The notes below the pieces were generated by a model. It was not told where the DNA came from, searched no databases, and was given only the letters and a program-made list of their open reading frames with translations. From NCBI RefSeq assembly GCF_030694575.1, contig NZ_JAUYUS010000123.1, positions 1 to 64,000 of the forward strand: a DNA stretch of 64,000 bases. The letters run 5' to 3'. Positions 36,490 through 44,634 of the stretch are shown here, in pieces (position 1 is the stretch's first letter; every line of letters begins with the position of its first letter). Origin of the DNA: Parvibaculum sp. Lineage in GTDB: Bacteria > Pseudomonadota > Alphaproteobacteria > Parvibaculales > Parvibaculaceae. The translations under genes were made by a program, and so were the position numbers.

Positions 36490-37803
36490 ATGAGCGAGCA
36501 AGTTTCGGTAGGACGGGATTACACGCGGAGCAACGCGGATCTCGCGGCGCAGTGGAAGATCGACGTCAACCGAGATCCCTGGTCGATCCCTCTGGAAGAA
36601 CTCGATCCCGCGCATGACGAGCTTTTCGCCGCCAACAAGGTACTCCCCTATTTCGAGCGGCTGCGAAAGGAAGACCCGGTTCACCTGAACGAGACCGGGC
36701 CTTACGGCCGCTACTGGTCGGTGACGAAATATGAAGACATCATGCATGTCGACACCAACCACAAGATTTTCTCCTCCGACATCCGAAACGGCGGCATCCG
36801 CCTCGGCGGGCAGCGCATCGAGGGCGAGCCCGATCCGCTCACCTATCTGCCCATGTTCATCATGGAAGACCCGCCCAAGCATGACGAGCAGCGCAAGGCC
36901 GTGCAGCCGATGTTCACGCCGCAGAACCTTGCGGAGCTCGAACCGCTGATCCGCGAGCGCGCCGGGCTCATTCTCGACGCGCTGCCGCGCGGCGAGGCCT
37001 TCAACTGGGTGCGCCAGGTATCGGTGGAACTGACGGGCCGCACGCTCGCCACGCTTTTCAACGTGCCGCAGGAAGATCGTCACAAGCTCATTCACTGGTC
37101 GGACACGGTGGAGCGGCTCGGCGATCCGGAATATTTCGAGACGCCGGAGGAAGGCTTCAAGGAACTCTGGAACTGCTGGGAATATTTCGACGGCGTCTGG
37201 AAGGACCGGCTCGCCAATCCCGGCTCCGATCTCATCTCGCTGCTCGCGCACAGCGAGTCGACGAAGAACATGCCGCCGAACGAATATCTCGGCAACATGC
37301 TGCTTCTCATCGTCGGCGGCAACGACACCACGCGCAATTCCATCACCGGCGGCGTCCTCGCGCTCAATCAGTATCCGGATGAATATGCCAAGCTGATCGC
37401 GAACCCGGACATCATCCCGAACATGGTTTCGGAGATCATCCGCTGGCAGAGCCCTGTCGCGCATATGTGCCGCACGGCGCTCGAGGATACGGAAATCCGC
37501 GGCAAAAAGATCAAGAAGTGGGACAAGGTCGCCATGTGGTACGTCTCAGGCAACCGCGACGACGAGAAGATCGAGCGTGCCAACGAATTCCTGATCGACC
37601 GCGAAGGCGCGCGTCACCACCTCTCCTTCGGCTTCGGCATCCATCGCTGCATCGGCAACCGCGTCGGCGAAATGCAGTTGCGCATCCTCTGGGAAGAAAT
37701 CATGAAGCGCTTCAAGAAGGTCGAAGTCGTCGGCGATCCCAAATATCTCCGCTCCAACTTCATCCGTGGCATCACCGAGCTCCCGGTCATCGTCCGGGAG
37801 TAG
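36490..37803 (+). CDS. cytochrome P450 of the CYP153 family (alkane/fatty acid terminal hydroxylase)
   Basis: 437 residues. A strong GGAGGAGG site precedes the ATG. The haem-binding loop FGFGIHRCIG places Cys387, the I-helix has GGNDTTRN (277-284), and the K-helix Glu315-x2-Arg318 is present. The sequence is typical of CYP153, including LTYLPMFIMEDPPKHDEQR and GNMLLLIVGGNDTTRNS. These soluble enzymes hydroxylate terminal carbons of medium-chain alkanes, fatty acids or terpenes using ferredoxin and ferredoxin reductase. Neither partner gene is adjacent here. The TetR regulator lies upstream. Confidence 0.95.
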   Translation: MSEQVSVGRDYTRSNADLAAQWKIDVNRDPWSIPLEELDPAHDELFAANKVLPYFERLRKEDPVHLNETGPYGRYWSVTKYEDIMHVDTNHKIFSSDIRNGGIRLGGQRIEGEPDPLTYLPMFIMEDPPKHDEQRKAVQPMFTPQNLAELEPLIRERAGLILDALPRGEAFNWVRQVSVELTGRTLATLFNVPQEDRHKLIHWSDTVERLGDPEYFETPEEGFKELWNCWEYFDGVWKDRLANPGSDLISLLAHSESTKNMPPNEYLGNMLLLIVGGNDTTRNSITGGVLALNQYPDEYAKLIANPDIIPNMVSEIIRWQSPVAHMCRTALEDTEIRGKKIKKWDKVAMWYVSGNRDDEKIERANEFLIDREGARHHLSFGFGIHRCIGNRVGEMQLRILWEEIMKRFKKVEVVGDPKYLRSNFIRGITELPVIVRE

Positions 37804-37858
37804 GGGAGGGCAATTGCGCTCATAGAATCTGCCACCCTCCCCCTGCGGGAGGAGCCTG

Positions 37859-37901
37859 CCCCCGGGCTTGACCCGGGGGTCAAACGGCTGAAAGCCGTTT
37901 G
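37859..37901. repeat. double stem-loop repeat after CYP153
   Basis: Two perfect hairpins lie side by side. CCCCCGGG (37859-37866) pairs with CCCGGGGG (37872-37879), and CAAACGGCT (37881-37889) pairs with AGCCGTTTG (37893-37901). Flanking CCACCCTCCCC and GGGGAGGGG blocks are also complementary, suggesting a larger palindromic element of about 80 bases. It lies just after the CYP153 stop and could also act as a terminator or mRNA end stabiliser. Confidence 0.7.
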
Positions 37902-37926
37902 GGGAGGGGTTCTCCGTGATCCATCT

Positions 37927-38023
37927 CCGTCATTGCGAGCGAAGCGAAGCAATCCAGGAGCGGCAAACTCCGCATATGCGGCTTCTGGATTGCTTCGTCG
38001 GCTCCGCCTCCTCGCAATGACGG
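37927..38023. repeat. palindromic dispersed repeat (CATTGCGAG...GCAATCCAG type)
   Basis: The left arm at 37927-37957 (CCGTCATTGCGAG ... GAAGCAATCCAG) is matched in inverted orientation by the right arm at 37985-38023, which has the same ends and a longer middle (GGAGGCGGAGCCGAC). The central 27 bases differ. Elements of this type are dispersed in many alphaproteobacterial genomes. A short frame on the minus strand crosses it and is not a gene. The whole 315-bp stretch from 37804 to 38118 is repeats plus the Rieske promoter region. Confidence 0.85.
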
Positions 38024-38059
38024 TGATTTGACACTTTTTTCGCCGCCATATGTCCGCAT

Positions 38060-38107
38060 TTGACACTCCCCCGCCTCCCATCCTAATTTCAACCGAACGG
38101 TCGAAAT
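38060..38107 (+). promoter_or_regulatory. promoter and palindromic operator of the Rieske oxygenase gene
   Basis: TTGACA at 38060-38065 and TAATTT at 38084-38089 (18-base spacing) make a plausible promoter. An imperfect 22-base palindrome at 38086-38107, with half-sites ATTTCAACCG and CGGTCGAAAT around AA, overlaps the -10 box and likely start point. That is a typical repressor site, and a TetR-type protein is encoded nearby. AGGAGG at 38108-38113 is the ribosome site for the ATG at 38119. Confidence 0.6.
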
Positions 38108-38118
38108 AGGAGGGGGTC

Positions 38119-39249
38119 ATGCAGCCGGTCGCGAAACTCATGAAGGAAGGCGAGGCCGCCGTGATGCGGCCGCTTGCGGACGCTTCCACGCTGCCGCCTG
38201 CATTCTACACCTCGCCCGAGGTGTTCGAGCGGGAGCGGGAAACGGTTTTCCGGCGCAACTGGGTTTCGGTCGGCCATGCCGCCGAAATCCCGAAACCGGG
38301 CGACCGTTTCCGCATCGATGTCGCGGGCGAGCCGCTCCTCATCGTGCGCGGTCGCGACGGCGTCGTGCGCGCGCTCTCCGCCGTCTGCCGCCACCGCTGG
38401 ATGATGCTTGGCGAGGGAGCGGAAAGTTCGGGCACGATTTCCTGCCCCTATCACAAATGGACCTATGCGCTGGACGGCTCGCTGATGGCCGCGCCGCTGA
38501 TGGAGCAGGCGGAGGGGTTCGACCGTGCGGAATGCGCGCTTCCCTCATTCGCCTGCGAGGTCTGGAACGGCTTTATCTTCGTCAATCTGAGCGGCGATGC
38601 CGCGCCGCTTGCCGGCGAGCTTCAGCCACTCGCAGAGGAATTCGGGCCCTGGAAGATGGACGAAATGGACATCGTGGGACGGATAGAGTTCGACCAGGCT
38701 TACAACTGGAAGGTGCTGGTCGACAATTTCATGGAGGCCTATCACCACTTCGCCATCCACCCGGAAACATTCGAGCCGAATTATCCTGCGGCAATTTCCT
38801 TCTGCGATCCGTCGAACGGGCCTTATGCGGTTCTGCGCATGCCGCACAAGGACAATGAGTTGACCCATCCGCTGTTCAAGCCGGTCGACGGCATTCCGGA
38901 TCGGGCGCGGCGCGGTTTCTCGGTCTTCAATATCTACCCTTCGATGCTGATCGCCGTGCTGTCGGACAGCGTCATCTGGTACCGGATGGAAATTTCGGGG
39001 GTCGACCGCTTCAAGCTCACGGTCTATCTGCTCGCCCATCCTGCCTCGACAGATGTGCCCGACGCGGAAACTCTCAAGCATTTTCTGCGCGAGGCGACCG
39101 TCGCCGTCCATATGGAAGATCTGGTCGCCTGCGAGGGCGTGCAGCGCGGTCTCCGGAGCGGCGTGGCGCAGGCCGGCCGCCTCAGCCATCTCGAAGCGGC
39201 GATCCACCAGCACCAGCAATGGCTCATGGCCGAACTTGGCCGGGCGTGA
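38119..39249 (+). CDS. Rieske non-haem iron oxygenase, alpha subunit
   Basis: 376 residues. The Rieske cluster is bound by Cys90-x-His92 and Cys109-x2-His112. The catalytic iron site lies in DNFMEAYHHFAIHPETF, with His209 or His210 and His214, and an Asp from HMEDLVACEG. Such enzymes oxidise aromatic rings, quaternary amines or sterol-like substrates using electrons from a reductase. The sequence also recalls choline monooxygenase/GbcA-type members. No reductase or beta subunit is adjacent. It has its own promoter with an operator candidate. Confidence 0.9.
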   Translation: MQPVAKLMKEGEAAVMRPLADASTLPPAFYTSPEVFERERETVFRRNWVSVGHAAEIPKPGDRFRIDVAGEPLLIVRGRDGVVRALSAVCRHRWMMLGEGAESSGTISCPYHKWTYALDGSLMAAPLMEQAEGFDRAECALPSFACEVWNGFIFVNLSGDAAPLAGELQPLAEEFGPWKMDEMDIVGRIEFDQAYNWKVLVDNFMEAYHHFAIHPETFEPNYPAAISFCDPSNGPYAVLRMPHKDNELTHPLFKPVDGIPDRARRGFSVFNIYPSMLIAVLSDSVIWYRMEISGVDRFKLTVYLLAHPASTDVPDAETLKHFLREATVAVHMEDLVACEGVQRGLRSGVAQAGRLSHLEAAIHQHQQWLMAELGRA

Positions 39250-39408
39250 GCGGCTTCCCCTGCTTTCCCCGGCGTCCGGCCTCGTTCACAATCGTTCAGG
39301 GCGCCCCGGATTTTTGATGTGGCGCAGGCTTGCGCCCCCTGTGCTACCTTGCGGCTCAATGGAAATCGCACATCAGGGAAGGGGTGCTCCGCGCCTCTCG
39401 TCGTTCAG

Positions 39409-40356
39409 TTGAACAAAGTCGAAGAAAAAAGCGCCGTCGCGGAAATCGAAGCCGTCCGCAAGGGCTTCGAATCGCGCGGCTATATCTGTAACGCCCATAT
39501 CGCCACCTCGCTTTTCCTCGCGGAGCGGCTGCAGAAGCCGCTGCTGATCGAGGGGCCGCCCGGCGTCGGCAAGACGGAACTCGCCAAGGCGACGGCGGAA
39601 CTTGTCGGCAAGCCGCTCATCCGTCTCCAGTGCTACGAAGGTCTCGACGAGGCGAAGGCGCTTTACGAGTGGAAATACGGCAAGCAGCTTCTCTATACGC
39701 AGGTGCTGAAGGAAAAGCTCGGCGATCTCATGTCGGGCGCGCAGGGCCTGAAGGAGTCCATGACGCGGCTGCACGATTTCGACGACACCTTCTTCTCGGA
39801 AGAATTCCTGGAGCCGCGCCCGCTCCTCAAGGCGCTCTGGCAGCCGGGCGGCGCGGTGCTGCTGATCGACGAGATCGACAAGTCGGACGACGAGTTCGAG
39901 GCGTTCCTGCTGGAGCTTCTCTCCGACTATCAGATTTCCGTACCCGAGCTCGGCACGATCAAGGCGCGTACCACGCCCATCGTCTTCCTCACCTCCAACA
40001 ACACGCGCGAGATCGGCGATGCGCTGAAGCGCCGCTGCCTGCATCTCTACATTCCGTTCCCGGATACGGAGCTGGAACAGCGCATCATCCGCTCCCGCGT
40101 GCCGGAAGTGGAAGAGCATCTCCGCAAACAGCTCGTCGCCTTCGTGCAGGGGCTCCGCACGCTCGACCTCAAGAAGCTTCCGGCGGTCAGCGAAACCATC
40201 GACTGGGCGCGCACCCTCGTGTTGCTCCACGCCCGCGAACTCGACGCCGATCTCGTCCGCAACACGCTCAATGTGCTGCTGAAATTCCAGGACGACATCG
40301 ACAATGTCGACGGCGAGATCAACGCGCTGGTCACGAAGGCCGTGCAGGCGGGGTAG
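39409..40356 (+). CDS. MoxR-type AAA+ ATPase
   Basis: 315 residues from a TTG at 39409; the true start is uncertain because the frame stays open to 39319 and no ribosome site is clear. GPPGVGKTELAKA is Walker A, VLLIDEIDKSD is Walker B, and FLTSNNTREIGDALKRRC holds sensor 1 and the arginine finger. MoxR ATPases work with VWA-domain partners to insert metals or reactivate enzymes. The CoxE-like VWA gene follows 220 bp downstream, separated by a mobile-type repeat. The client enzyme is unknown; the neighbouring Rieske oxygenase is one possibility. Confidence 0.88.
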   Translation: MNKVEEKSAVAEIEAVRKGFESRGYICNAHIATSLFLAERLQKPLLIEGPPGVGKTELAKATAELVGKPLIRLQCYEGLDEAKALYEWKYGKQLLYTQVLKEKLGDLMSGAQGLKESMTRLHDFDDTFFSEEFLEPRPLLKALWQPGGAVLLIDEIDKSDDEFEAFLLELLSDYQISVPELGTIKARTTPIVFLTSNNTREIGDALKRRCLHLYIPFPDTELEQRIIRSRVPEVEEHLRKQLVAFVQGLRTLDLKKLPAVSETIDWARTLVLLHARELDADLVRNTLNVLLKFQDDIDNVDGEINALVTKAVQAG

Positions 40357-40395
40357 GGCGATGCTTTTCCATTCGCCGGTCTTGCAAGAAATCCG

Positions 40396-40527
40396 GTGTC
40401 ACCCCGGCGAAAGCCGGAGTCCACTCGCAGCGCCTCTTGCCGCAGCGCGCGATGCTGCGTGCTGGCTCCGCGCGCGATCGTTTCTGCTGAGGGAGCCAAT
40501 GGATCCCGGCTTTCGCCGGGATGACAC
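40396..40527. repeat. MITE-like palindromic element between MoxR and CoxE genes
   Basis: The 28-base ends at 40396-40423 and 40500-40527 are inverted repeats identical at 25 of 28 positions (GTGTCA-CCCGGCGAAAGCCGG core). The 76-base centre holds further GC-rich palindromic segments and no gene. This GTCATCCCGGCGAAAGCCGG class is widely dispersed in alphaproteobacteria and resembles a REP or miniature mobile element. It sits between two genes expected to be co-expressed. Confidence 0.85.
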
Positions 40528-40576
40528 TTTTTTGTTTGGTGTATTGCATGCGGCAATTCGCTAGAGCCTCCCGCCC

Positions 40577-42016
40577 ATGACGGAAGTCCTTGGCGATTTC
40601 ATCCGGGCGCTTCGTGCCGCCGATATCCGCGTTTCGACCTCGGAGTCGATCGATGCCGGCCGCGTCGTCGGCATTGTCGGTCTCGACGACCGCCGCACGC
40701 TGAAGGATGCGCTGGCGCAGGTGCTCGCGAAGAGCGAGGACGAGAAGACCGCCTTCGGCGAGACCTTCGACAGCTTCTTCGCCTTCGACCAGTTCAAGTC
40801 GCGTCCGCCCGCCGCCAATGAAAACGACAACGATGCGTCCGAGGCCGGCGAGGCGGATGGCGGCGAGGGGCAGGAAGGCGAGCAGGCGGAATCAGGCGGC
40901 ATGCCTTCGCCCGGTTCCGGCGGCATGTCGGGCGAGCGGCAGGGCGAGGGTGAGCCCGGTTCATCGCCCGATCTCGTCTCGCTGCTTGAGCGCGGCGATC
41001 AGGCGGCTCTCCAGATGGCACTGGCGGAAGGCGCGCGTCAGGCGCAGCTCAACCGTATCCGTCTCTTCACGCAGCGCGGCATGTTCACGCGCCGCATCAT
41101 GGAAAACATGGGGCTCGACGGTCTCAACGAGGAAGTCGAGCGCCGCGAAACGTCGGGCAACATGCCAGGCGCGGAGCGGTTGCGCGCGGCCCGCGACGAG
41201 TTGCGCGAGCAGGTGCGCGACTATGTCGAGAAGCAGCTCGAAATCTTCACCGCGAATTCCGGCCGCCAGTTGCGCGAGGAAGTGCTGGCGCAGGTGCGGT
41301 TGTCGAATATCGACCGTTCCGACATGAAGATCATGCGCGAGCTTGTGCGCAAGATGGCAAAGCGCCTGATCGCGCTTCACTCGCGCCGCAAGAAGGTGGC
41401 GCGGCGCGGCCAGCTCGATGTCCGCCGCACCATCCGCGCCAATATCGAATTCGACGGCCTGCTGTTTCACACGATCTGGAAGAAGACCAAGGTCGACCGT
41501 CCGAAAGTCATGGCGGTTTGCGATGTGTCGGGCTCGGTCGCGCAGGTCGCGCGCTTTCTTCTGATGTTCCTTTATTCATTGCAGGAAGTTCTGCCCGCCG
41601 TCCGCAGCTTCGCCTTCTCCGGTCATCTCGGCGAGACGACGGAACTCTTCGAGCGCGAGAAGCTCGAAGAGGCGCTGGTCGAGGTGCTGCGCGATTTCGG
41701 CGGCGGCTCCACCGATTACGGTCAGGCGCTGATGGATTTCGAGGAGATCGCGCTCGACGACATCGACCATCGCACCACCATTCTGATCCTCGGCGATGCC
41801 CGCTCCAATTACGGCGATCCGCGCGGCGACATCCTGAAGAAAATTCACGCCCGCGCGCGGCGCGTCATCTGGCTCAACCCGGAACCGCAGACGATGTGGA
41901 ATTCGGGCGACAGCGAGATGCGCCGGCTTCAGCCCTATTGCGACAAGGCGGTCACCTGCGCCTCGCTGAAGGATCTCGAGCGCGTCGTTTCCGAACTTCT
42001 GCGGAGCGCCGTGTAG
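40577..42016 (+). CDS. VWA domain protein, CoxE-like
   Basis: 479 residues. A helical N-terminus is followed by an acidic, Gly/Ser-rich linker (about residues 75-135). The C-terminal VWA domain has the metal-binding DVSGSVA motif, GGGSTDYGQAL, and LGDARSNYG. PF05762 proteins pair with MoxR ATPases in maturing metalloenzymes such as CO dehydrogenase. The gene follows the MoxR gene on the same strand after the repeat element. Confidence 0.9.
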   Translation: MTEVLGDFIRALRAADIRVSTSESIDAGRVVGIVGLDDRRTLKDALAQVLAKSEDEKTAFGETFDSFFAFDQFKSRPPAANENDNDASEAGEADGGEGQEGEQAESGGMPSPGSGGMSGERQGEGEPGSSPDLVSLLERGDQAALQMALAEGARQAQLNRIRLFTQRGMFTRRIMENMGLDGLNEEVERRETSGNMPGAERLRAARDELREQVRDYVEKQLEIFTANSGRQLREEVLAQVRLSNIDRSDMKIMRELVRKMAKRLIALHSRRKKVARRGQLDVRRTIRANIEFDGLLFHTIWKKTKVDRPKVMAVCDVSGSVAQVARFLLMFLYSLQEVLPAVRSFAFSGHLGETTELFEREKLEEALVEVLRDFGGGSTDYGQALMDFEEIALDDIDHRTTILILGDARSNYGDPRGDILKKIHARARRVIWLNPEPQTMWNSGDSEMRRLQPYCDKAVTCASLKDLERVVSELLRSAV

Positions 42017-42277
42017 GCGAAAACCGGGGATTATTTATTTTTGCCGGTCGTGTCGCGGCGGGCGCGACTCGCCGCATGACATTTTCATTACAGTTCGATG
42101 ACAGAAGCCCTCCAGCCTAGGCAAGCGGGCGGCCGGCGGATAGACTTTGTCCCATTCCGGGGCAGGGTGCCGGGGCACAACCTGTGCAGGTTAAAGCTCA
42201 TTCGGCGGTACGTTCCGGCGGTAATTTGTGCCGGAATGGCGCGGAATCCTTTGTGTTTTTGAGTGTTCGGGGGCGAA

Positions 42278-43267
42278 ATGGCGGGGCGGGCCGTCGTGAA
42301 ATCGGAATCGGACAAGGGGCGGCGCCTCGCGCTGGCGCTCGCCTTTGCGTTGCCGCTCGTCCTTTTCTGGTGGGCCGCCGCGCAGGCAGAGCCGATGCGT
42401 CTGACGCCGCCCGGCGTCGAGAGCGCCGCACTGACCACGCAGCCAATTCCCGAACAAAAACAAATGCTTGCCGCTCCCGCCGCAGCCGTCAAAAAGGAGC
42501 GCTACAACGTCGTCGTGCTCGGCGACTCGCTCGGCGACGGCATGTGGGCCGGCCTCTATCACGTGCTTCGCAAGGACAGCCGTTTCAACGTCATCAAGAA
42601 ATCGCGCGTTGCCACGGGTTTTTCGCGTCAGGACTATTACGACTGGAACGAGGCGGTACGGGAGATCGCGGCGGAGACGAAAATCGACATCGCCGTCGTC
42701 GTCATGGGCACCAACGATCGTCAGCCGATCGTGGAAAACGGCGTCCGCCATGCGCTTTTCGACGACAACTGGCGCGAAATCTACAAGCGCCGCGTCGACG
42801 ATTTCACGGCCACGCTGCAGGCGACGGGTGCGCGTATCTACTGGCTTCAGTTGCCGGTCATGCGCAGCCCGCGCTTCGGGGCCGACATGGCGAGCTTCAA
42901 CGACATATTCGAGGAGCGCGCACGCGCAAACGGTATCGCATTCGTACGCACGGAAGGCCTCGCCGCCGGTGCGGATGGAAGCTACACCGCCTACGGCGAA
43001 GACCGCTTCGGCCGCACCCGCCTCCTCCGCGCAGAAGACGGCATCCATTTCACAATGGCAGGCTATGAGCTCTTGGGCGACAAGGTGGCCGAGGCCATTC
43101 TGACCGACACCGATGGCGGTGCTGCTGCATCGCGCGTCGCGGCGGCGCCTCTCGCGCTTCGCGTGGTGGACGATGCGGCCGCAACGGCCGACGAGGCGAC
43201 ATATGACATGGTGGACAGACGTCCGGGCCGGTCGGATGACTGGCTCTGGCTCGGCGCGACCAACTGA
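42278..43267 (+). CDS. SGNH/GDSL hydrolase (DUF459-like), membrane-anchored
   Basis: 329 residues from the ATG at 42278. A single hydrophobic segment (residues 17-36) acts as a signal anchor. LGDSLGDGM gives Ser84, MGTNDRQP gives Asn146, and DGIHFTMAGYELL holds the Asp and His of the triad. Periplasmic SGNH enzymes of this kind add or remove O-acetyl groups on extracellular glycans. It overlaps the next SGNH gene and lies upstream of an MBOAT gene, as in alginate-type acetylation systems. Confidence 0.85.
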   Translation: MAGRAVVKSESDKGRRLALALAFALPLVLFWWAAAQAEPMRLTPPGVESAALTTQPIPEQKQMLAAPAAAVKKERYNVVVLGDSLGDGMWAGLYHVLRKDSRFNVIKKSRVATGFSRQDYYDWNEAVREIAAETKIDIAVVVMGTNDRQPIVENGVRHALFDDNWREIYKRRVDDFTATLQATGARIYWLQLPVMRSPRFGADMASFNDIFEERARANGIAFVRTEGLAAGADGSYTAYGEDRFGRTRLLRAEDGIHFTMAGYELLGDKVAEAILTDTDGGAAASRVAAAPLALRVVDDAAATADEATYDMVDRRPGRSDDWLWLGATN

Positions 43268-44504
43268 ACGGCGGCGTGCATTCTTTCGCGTCGCATGCAC
43301 AACGCTGATTGCAATGGCCGTGTTTGTGGCGCCACTTCGGGCGGCGGAATGCGAAAACCCATCCGCGCCGCGCGGCCTTGAATATTTTCATTCGGCGATA
43401 GGCGAAATCGAGACGGGGCAGCGCTCGCGGCCGCTTACGGTTCTCCATCTCGGCGACAGCCACATTTCTCTCGATACGTTCACGCGCGGATTGCGGACGC
43501 GCTGGCGGGAAGAGTTCGGCAATGCTGGGCGCGGGCTCATGCCGGGCGTACCGTTCCGTTACTACGCGCCGGATGGCTTCAAGCTTGCGATGACAGGCCC
43601 GTGGAGCGTTGCTTCGAGTTTGCCTGCCGATGCCTCTGGTCCCTTCGGCATCCAGGGTTTTCGTGTGAGCGGCGCGGCGCCCGAGGCCATCATGACATTT
43701 GAGGCCGCCGATCCTTTCTCGCGCATCGAACTTGAACTCTACGGCGGACCGGACACCGGCGCGGTGTTGCTGAAAATCGGCGATGCCGCCGCGCTGAAGC
43801 TTTCCACCCGTATGGTGGAGCCTGGGCTCCTGCGGCTCACGGTTCCGGCTTCCGCCGCGCATCGCGCCACGTTGCGGCCGGCGGGCACGGGGCCTGTGCA
43901 TGTTCTCGGCTGGGCGACCGGAAATAACGGCGCCGGCGTCCGCTACGACAGCTATGGCATCGTCGCCGCGACGGCGTCTGTCACGACGCGTTGGGACAGG
44001 AGCATCGTCAGCGCGCAGGTCGCCGCGATGAAGCCGGACCTTGTGATCTTCGGTTACGGCACAAACGAGGGCTACAACGACGGCCTCGACATCGGGAGCT
44101 ACCGGGCGTTGCTCAGGGACTTCATCGATCTTGTGGCTTCGGCGGCGCCCGGAGCGTCGCTTGTCCTGCTCGGCCCGTTCGACGGCGCAAGGCGCGGCAC
44201 AGGCTCGGACTGCGGGGGCGGCTGGGCAACGCCTCCGAAGCTCGTGCTCGTGCGCGAAGCACAGCGGAGACTGGCAGCGGAGCGGGGTGCCTTTTTCTGG
44301 GACGGGGAAACGGCGATGGGCGGGCTGTGCAGCGCAAATCGATGGGCGCTGGCCACGCCGCCGCTCATGCATGCCGACAGGGTTCACCTGCGACCCGAGG
44401 GTGCGGACCGGCTCTCCGCAAATTTATGGGAAACACTCATGCGTGAGGCAAGTTCGGCGAGCACCAGCCAATGCGGCAAGCAGGCCCAGCCTCCCGGCCC
44501 GTAA
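43236..44504 (+). CDS. second SGNH/GDSL-family hydrolase, exported
   Basis: 422 residues from the ATG at 43236, which overlaps the end of the preceding gene; ATGs at 43113 and 43206 are alternatives. A signal peptide-like stretch ends near Ala37 (MAVFVAPLRAAE). HLGDSHISLD supplies Ser75, GYGTNEGYND the block III Asn, and ADRVHLRPEGADRL the Asp and His. A beta-rich insert lies between blocks I and III (about residues 120-220). It is likely a periplasmic O-acetyl transferase or esterase working with the first SGNH protein and the MBOAT. Confidence 0.8.
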   Translation: MTGSGSARPTERRRAFFRVACTTLIAMAVFVAPLRAAECENPSAPRGLEYFHSAIGEIETGQRSRPLTVLHLGDSHISLDTFTRGLRTRWREEFGNAGRGLMPGVPFRYYAPDGFKLAMTGPWSVASSLPADASGPFGIQGFRVSGAAPEAIMTFEAADPFSRIELELYGGPDTGAVLLKIGDAAALKLSTRMVEPGLLRLTVPASAAHRATLRPAGTGPVHVLGWATGNNGAGVRYDSYGIVAATASVTTRWDRSIVSAQVAAMKPDLVIFGYGTNEGYNDGLDIGSYRALLRDFIDLVASAAPGASLVLLGPFDGARRGTGSDCGGGWATPPKLVLVREAQRRLAAERGAFFWDGETAMGGLCSANRWALATPPLMHADRVHLRPEGADRLSANLWETLMREASSASTSQCGKQAQPPGP

Positions 44505-44634
44505 CGCGGGTAAAAAAACCTGTTTTCGGGTGCTTTGAAAGTTTTTCGTTCGGCATCGTTTTTTTTGCGACGGAAACCTTGCTTCACTGCGTGAAATCTC
44601 TATCTCGGGGTTTCATTCAAGGGGCGGGGGAAAT

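Noticed and set aside
37880-38092. Short minus-strand open frame
   Set aside because: It is made of dispersed palindromic repeats and the Rieske promoter, not a coding sequence.
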